Source: Pantoea sp. Eser
GTDB lineage: Bacteria; Pseudomonadota; Gammaproteobacteria; Enterobacterales; Enterobacteriaceae
Reading direction: 5' to 3'
Assembly: GCA_009830035.1 (NCBI GenBank)
Contig: SZZY01000009.1
Location: 124,001-188,000, forward strand
Length of the DNA: 64,000 bases
Below the pieces are notes generated by a model, which saw nothing but the letters and a program-made list of their open reading frames with translations, did not search any database and was not told the DNA's origin. The position numbers and the translations under genes were made by a program. This document shows, piece after piece, positions 61,086 to 64,000 of the stretch; positions within the stretch are counted from its first letter, which is position 1; every line of letters starts with the position of its first letter.

Positions 61086-61163
61086 TTAGTACATCGCACC
61101 CGGCGGTACGTGTTTGAAGATCTCGACGCAAGCGCGGAACACGTAGTTAAAAATGCGTTTCAT
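61086..61163 (-). CDS. azuC: AzuC-like small protein (25 residues)
   Basis: Minus-strand ORF of 25 codons from ATG 61163 to TAA 61086-61088. The C-terminal part reads FKHVPPGAMY, matching the conserved end of E. coli AzuC (FKDVPPGNMFR), and the N-terminal half is basic and amphipathic (MKRIFNYVFRACVEI), as in AzuC, which associates with the inner membrane. In E. coli the transcript AzuCR is dual-function: the 28-residue protein binds GlpD, and the RNA also base-pairs with mRNAs. A CRP-like site and a TATACT box lie upstream. The ribosome-binding site is weak (AAGTG). Identity rests on a short motif, so moderate confidence. Confidence 0.6.
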   Translation of the reverse strand: MKRIFNYVFRACVEIFKHVPPGAMY

Positions 61164-61203
61164 GTGACACTTGATACAAAATTAGTTGAAGAAATACGCG
61201 AAA

Positions 61204-61253
61204 AGTATAACTTCAGCGCGTTTTATCGGCAATAAATTTTGAACCAGATCACA
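61204..61253 (-). promoter_or_regulatory. Putative promoter and CRP site of the azuC-like gene
   Basis: On the minus strand, TGTGATCTGGTTCAAA (61253-61238) matches TGTGA-N6-TCACA at nine of ten positions, within a flanking A/T context typical of CRP sites. TATACT (61209-61204) lies 28 bp further on and about 40 bp before the start codon. E. coli azuCR is under CRP control, so arrangement and identity support each other. Confidence 0.55.
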
Positions 61254-61256
61254 AAA

Positions 61257-61275
61257 TTGCGCTTTTTATGCGCAA
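61257..61275 (-). terminator. Probable terminator of mntP
   Basis: On the minus strand TTGCGC (61275-61270), loop ATAAAAA, GCGCAA (61262-61257), then four T residues. It starts 8 bases after the mntP stop and overlaps no coding sequence. Short stem, so moderate support. Confidence 0.45.
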
Positions 61276-61282
61276 AAAGCCG

Positions 61283-61858
61283 TTAAGCGGCCTGATCGAG
61301 ATGCTGCAGCAATATGGTCGCGCCGACAGCTATCAGCACCAGACCGCCGAGCACTTCCGCCCATTTGCCGAGTACCGGACCAATAAAGCGTCCCACCAGC
61401 ACGCCGGTGGTGGCCATAACGGTGGTAGCGGCCCCGATGGTCAGCGCGGTGGTAATAATGTTGACCTGCAGGAAGGCCAGTCCCACACCGACCGCCAGCG
61501 CATCAAGGCTGGTCGCTACCGCGGTGGTGGCCAGTACCATAAAGCCATGGCTTTGCGGCGCTTCACAGGGTTCAGCGACGGCGGTCTGACGGAAACCTTC
61601 CATCATCATCCGCCCGCCTAAAAATGCCAGCAGAATAAAAGCGATCCAGTGGTCCCACGCCATGATATAACGACTGGCGGCCAGGCCAAGCGCCCAGCCA
61701 ATCAGCGGCGTTAAGGCTTCGATTGAGCCAAAAATCAGACCGGTGCGCAACGCTTCTTTAAAACCAGGACGATGCAAGATGGCACCTTCGCCCAGTGCAG
61801 CAGCAAACGCGTCCATCGACATACCCAGTGCAAGAATTAAGGTGGCAATAAAGGTCAC
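61283..61858 (-). CDS. mntP: Manganese efflux pump MntP
   Basis: 191-residue six-helix Mn(II) exporter. The two inverted halves carry the ligand motifs [14 protein letters not shown] and [14 protein letters not shown], with the membrane Asp residues essential in E. coli Mnt[13 protein letters not shown] is also conserved. The start is GTG at 61858 behind AGGTGA. Intact. An MntR box lies about 140 bp upstream, but I see no yybP-ykoY manganese riboswitch, unlike E. coli. Confidence 0.95.
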   Translation of the reverse strand: MTFIATLILALGMSMDAFAAALGEGAILHRPGFKEALRTGLIFGSIEALTPLIGWALGLAASRYIMAWDHWIAFILLAFLGGRMMMEGFRQTAVAEPCEAPQSHGFMVLATTAVATSLDALAVGVGLAFLQVNIITTALTIGAATTVMATTGVLVGRFIGPVLGKWAEVLGGLVLIAVGATILLQHLDQAA

Positions 61859-61991
61859 GATTTATTCACCTAGGGCGACAAAGCGGCAATTCAAGCTGTA
61901 TTCACCACACAAAGTGTTCAGTAATAAAAAAGTGCGCACACTCTACCACGCAACCGCAAAGATAAAAAGACAGTAAAATCATGGATTTAAG

Positions 61992-62007
61992 TATAGCAAA
62001 GGCTATA
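61992..62007. promoter_or_regulatory. MntR box upstream of mntP
   Basis: TATAGCAAAGGCTATA with flanking A/T, essentially the enterobacterial MntR operator (consensus core TAGCAAAGGCTA) known from mntH and mntP promoters. It is on the promoter side of mntP, 134 bp before its GTG. The surrounding 61859-62175 region holds no gene. Confidence 0.75.
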
Positions 62008-62175
62008 ACTTTTATCATTCGCTATGTTTCGCGCTAAGTCGATGGTGGCAAAGCATTTTCTGACGGTTTTCCGGCCGGATTTCGGGCTTGTCTGGCCGCA
62101 GCGTCTGCATTCCCTGATTGAACCCCATCGCGGATTGCCGGAAAATGCCCGTCTTATTATTACGGGATGCCAGTT

Positions 62176-62418
62176 ATGAATAACCCTTTTGAAACTTTAA
62201 TCGTGCCTGGCGGCATTTTGCTGTTGGGGTTTCTCTCTGCCCTGCTGCTGCCTGCGCCAGCCTTTAACCTGTCAATGGCACAACACCTGCAGCAGATGCT
62301 GCATTTGCAGGATCTCAACCAGCTCTACACCCTGGTGTTCTGCATCTGGTTTTTACTGCTGGGCACGGTGGAGTTTTTTGTGATTCGCTTCGTCTGGCGT
62401 CGCTGGTTCAGGAGCTGA
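62176..62418 (+). CDS. Small two-helix inner-membrane protein of unknown function
   Basis: 80 residues from ATG 62176 (MNNPFETLIVPGG, GGGATG upstream). Two hydrophobic helices (GILLLGFLSALLLPAPAF and LVFCIWFLLLGTVEFFVI) are separated by a polar loop (QHLQQMLHLQDLNQLY), with a basic C-terminus (WRRWFRS). It resembles enterobacterial about 80-residue membrane proteins of unknown function (DUF1158-like, from memory). Overlaps the end of the convergent mocR remnant by a few bases. Intact. Confidence 0.72.
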   Translation: MNNPFETLIVPGGILLLGFLSALLLPAPAFNLSMAQHLQQMLHLQDLNQLYTLVFCIWFLLLGTVEFFVIRFVWRRWFRS

Positions 62419-63842
62419 GTCGGGCGGTATGCGCATCGACCAGCGCTTTCAGGCGTGTGCGCTACGCGCATAGCCGTCTCGCGGTAACTGAGCCGCACCG
62501 AGCAGCAGTCCGGCGCAGCGTTGTTCGTCGCGCTGATACCAGATCGACAGCGGTGACGGGGCCATGCCATGGGCTAGCGCTTGCTGCGCAATCAGCTGAT
62601 CCGGCGTACCGGCCGGCAATCTGACAATAACCGACAGCCCGGCACGTTGCACCGCGGGAAAATGGGGTTGCAGAGCGGCCATCATCTGCTCCAGTCGTTC
62701 ATGGTAGACCCGCTTCATACGCCGCATGAAGTGCCCTTCCCGCAGGAAAACCTACCGCATAATGGAGCAGTCCCGACGACGCCGGTGCTAACAGCGCACT
62801 AATCATTCGCAAAGCGCGAGACCAGAGCGGGAGGCACCACCATAAAGCCGAGCCGTAATCGCGGCATCAGCGATTTGCTGAAGGTGCCGATATGCAGCAC
62901 CCGGCCTTCACTGTCGAGCGCCGCCAGCGCCGGTGCGGCCCGGTGACCGGACTGCAGTTCGCCCAGATAATCATCTTCAATGATCCAGCGCTGCTGATGG
63001 CTGGCCCAGTTAAGCAACACATGGCGGCGTGCCGGCGACATCGTTACGCCGAGCGGCGCCTGCTGGCCCGGCGTGACCAGCGCAAACGCCGCATCCGGTG
63101 CCCGCGCCAGACCTTCCTCAACCTGCAGGCCTTCGGCGTCGACCGCAACCGGCCTTACCCGCAGGGTTTCCACCGCCCGCCGGGCGACCATAAAGCCCGG
63201 ATCTTCCAGCCAGGCCTGTTTCCCCTGAAAATCCATTGCCAGGCCAATCAGGCCCATCGCCCCCGGCATAGCCGTTAGTGATAAAAATTTGATCGGCATG
63301 ACAGCGCACCCCGCGCGCGACGGCCAGCCAGGCAACCAGTGCCTGGCGCAGTGCCGGCGTGCCGCGCGGATCGGGGTAACTGGCCGGTTTACCGACCAGC
63401 GCCCGCGTCTGACGTTGCAGGATGCGTAGCCAGACTCTGGCCAGGAAGCTGTCGCTGACGGGAATGCCTATCTGGAACGTCAGGGGCGGCGAGTTGTAAT
63501 CCTCTTCGCCCTCGCGCAGTGACAGCGGCACTACAGCTTGCACACCAGCCGTTTCACTCAGCATCGGCAGGGGTTCACAAAGGTGCCGGCCGCGCCCCGG
63601 GTCTGCAGAAACTGGCGATCCACCAGCATGTCATAGATGGCGCGCACCGTACCGCGTGCGACGCCGAGCTGGGCCGCTAAATCACGACAGGAAGGAAGCC
63701 GTGCGCCCGGCGGCAACCGCTGATCGATTATCGCCTGTTCAATCTGCTGCCGCAGCTGCTCACTCAGACCCCGCGGCTGGCTGCGTTTCAGCGTTAGCGT
63801 GGCGAAGAGCGATGGGCCAGTTAAATCGTCATTTTTTGGCAC
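62408..63842 (-). pseudogene. MocR/PdxR-type GntR-aminotransferase regulator, three or more frameshifts
   Basis: GTG 63842 starts a GntR winged helix (LSEQLRQQIEQAIIDQRLPPG, LPSCRDLAAQLGVARGTVRAIY). The aminotransferase-fold domain follows in pieces: PLTFQIGIPV, PDPRGTPALRQAL, GFMVARRAVE, RWIIEDDYLGEL and the PLP-lysine motif GTFSKSLMPRLRLGF. Frame changes near 63560, 63270, 62760 and probably near 62465, where TRLKALVDAHTARLSS would be the true end. Divergent from a carboxymuconolactone decarboxylase gene, the likely target. Confidence 0.82.
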
Positions 63843-63901
63843 TTTTACTGTTCCATGGAAAAACCGACAATCGCCTCAATCCACCTCAATGAGGCAAAAA
63901 A

Positions 63902-64000
63902 ATGAGTGAACGTATCGATTTTCATCAAGCTGCCCCAGCCAGGATGAAAGCGCTCGGCGGCATCTATCACTACCTGACACAAACCGATCTGCCGTTATCG
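63902..64000 (+). CDS. Carboxymuconolactone decarboxylase-family protein (3' end outside window)
   Basis: ATG 63902 with GAGG upstream opens a frame to the window edge: MSERIDFHQAAPARMKALGG then IYHYLTQTDLPLS. This is the characteristic N-terminus of AhpD-like carboxymuconolactone decarboxylase-family proteins, before the CxxC motif. Divergent from the MocR remnant, an arrangement seen often for MocR targets. Only 33 codons are visible, so integrity is unknown. Confidence 0.7.
   Translation, partial: MSERIDFHQAAPARMKALGGIYHYLTQTDLPLS

Noticed and set aside
61930-61950. Short AGTG/CACT hairpin with T run in the mntP leader as a riboswitch terminator
   Set aside because: Only a four-base stem and no aptamer-like elements upstream.
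62749-62765. In-frame TAG in the MocR remnant
   Set aside because: An extra T beside it explains the sequence better as a frameshift (VGFLREGHF), so it was not counted among nonsense mutations.
1-64000. CRISPR arrays, IS elements, prophage genes, tRNA and rRNA genes
   Set aside because: Scanned for repeats, transposase motifs and conserved RNA segments; nothing convincing found by eye.
1-64000. All lesions being sequencing errors
   Set aside because: Homopolymer indels could be errors, but in-frame deletions of catalytic segments, gene fusions and numerous nonsense substitutions cannot be explained that way, and intact core genes show no such noise. Read-level data would still be needed for individual indels.

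Overview
The window looks like a chromosomal segment of a GC-rich enterobacterium of the Erwiniaceae/Pantoea type. The main support is E. coli-like synteny (yhiN-pitA-uspB-uspA-rsmJ-prlC-rlmJ, then rnz and gor) combined with an inositol cluster (iolC, iolR, iolB, iolA), an mntP locus and proP-hemB. Species or genus cannot be settled from the window. No rRNA, tRNA, CRISPR array, prophage or insertion sequence was recognised.

The dominant feature is massive, recent gene decay. About 25 genes read through intact, while about 37 carry nonsense codons, frameshifts, internal deletions or fusions, and the remnants are still nearly full length and easily recognisable. Intact genes are largely core functions: hemB, queH, pitA, uspA/B, rsmJ, prlC, gor, crcB and mntP, plus the iol enzymes. 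Broken genes are largely transport, carbon-source use, osmotic response, c-di-GMP signalling and regulators. This is what one expects of a lineage that recently became host-restricted and has not yet eliminated its pseudogenes (inference).

Layout: 1-6.7 kb, inositol catabolism, with a broken IolI-like isomerase. 6.8-11.2 kb, yhhS/yhhT transporters and a ruined gntR-uxuA hexuronate pair. 11.5-17.3 kb, a broken EAL phosphodiesterase, broken proP, intact hemB and a broken GAF-GGDEF gene. 17.3-24.6 kb, a broken hydrolase, an AraC-type regulator, queH, broken galP, an SDR, a LacI regulator and an unknown membrane pair. 24.8-36.8 kb, the conserved yhiN-to-gor core block. 36.9-41.9 kb, a broken Tat-exported hydrolase, antiporter, MFS and LysR genes. 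42-47 kb, a collapsed kdp potassium system fused to an MFS remnant. 47-54 kb, scattered fragments plus intact crcB with a fluoride riboswitch. 54-61 kb, a completely decayed peptide ABC transporter linked to a D-glutamate-type dgcA/dgcN pair, then an AzuC-like small gene. 61-64 kb, mntP with an MntR box, a small membrane protein, a broken MocR regulator and the start of a carboxymuconolactone-decarboxylase gene.

Several stop mutations lie exactly where deamination of a Dcm-methylated cytosine would place them, which suggests a mutational mechanism worth testing. I found no convincing wholly new multi-gene system. The most interesting items are the mutation signature, the AzuC-like small gene with its CRP site, the retained fluoride riboswitch, the kdp chimera, and the transporter/dgc locus.
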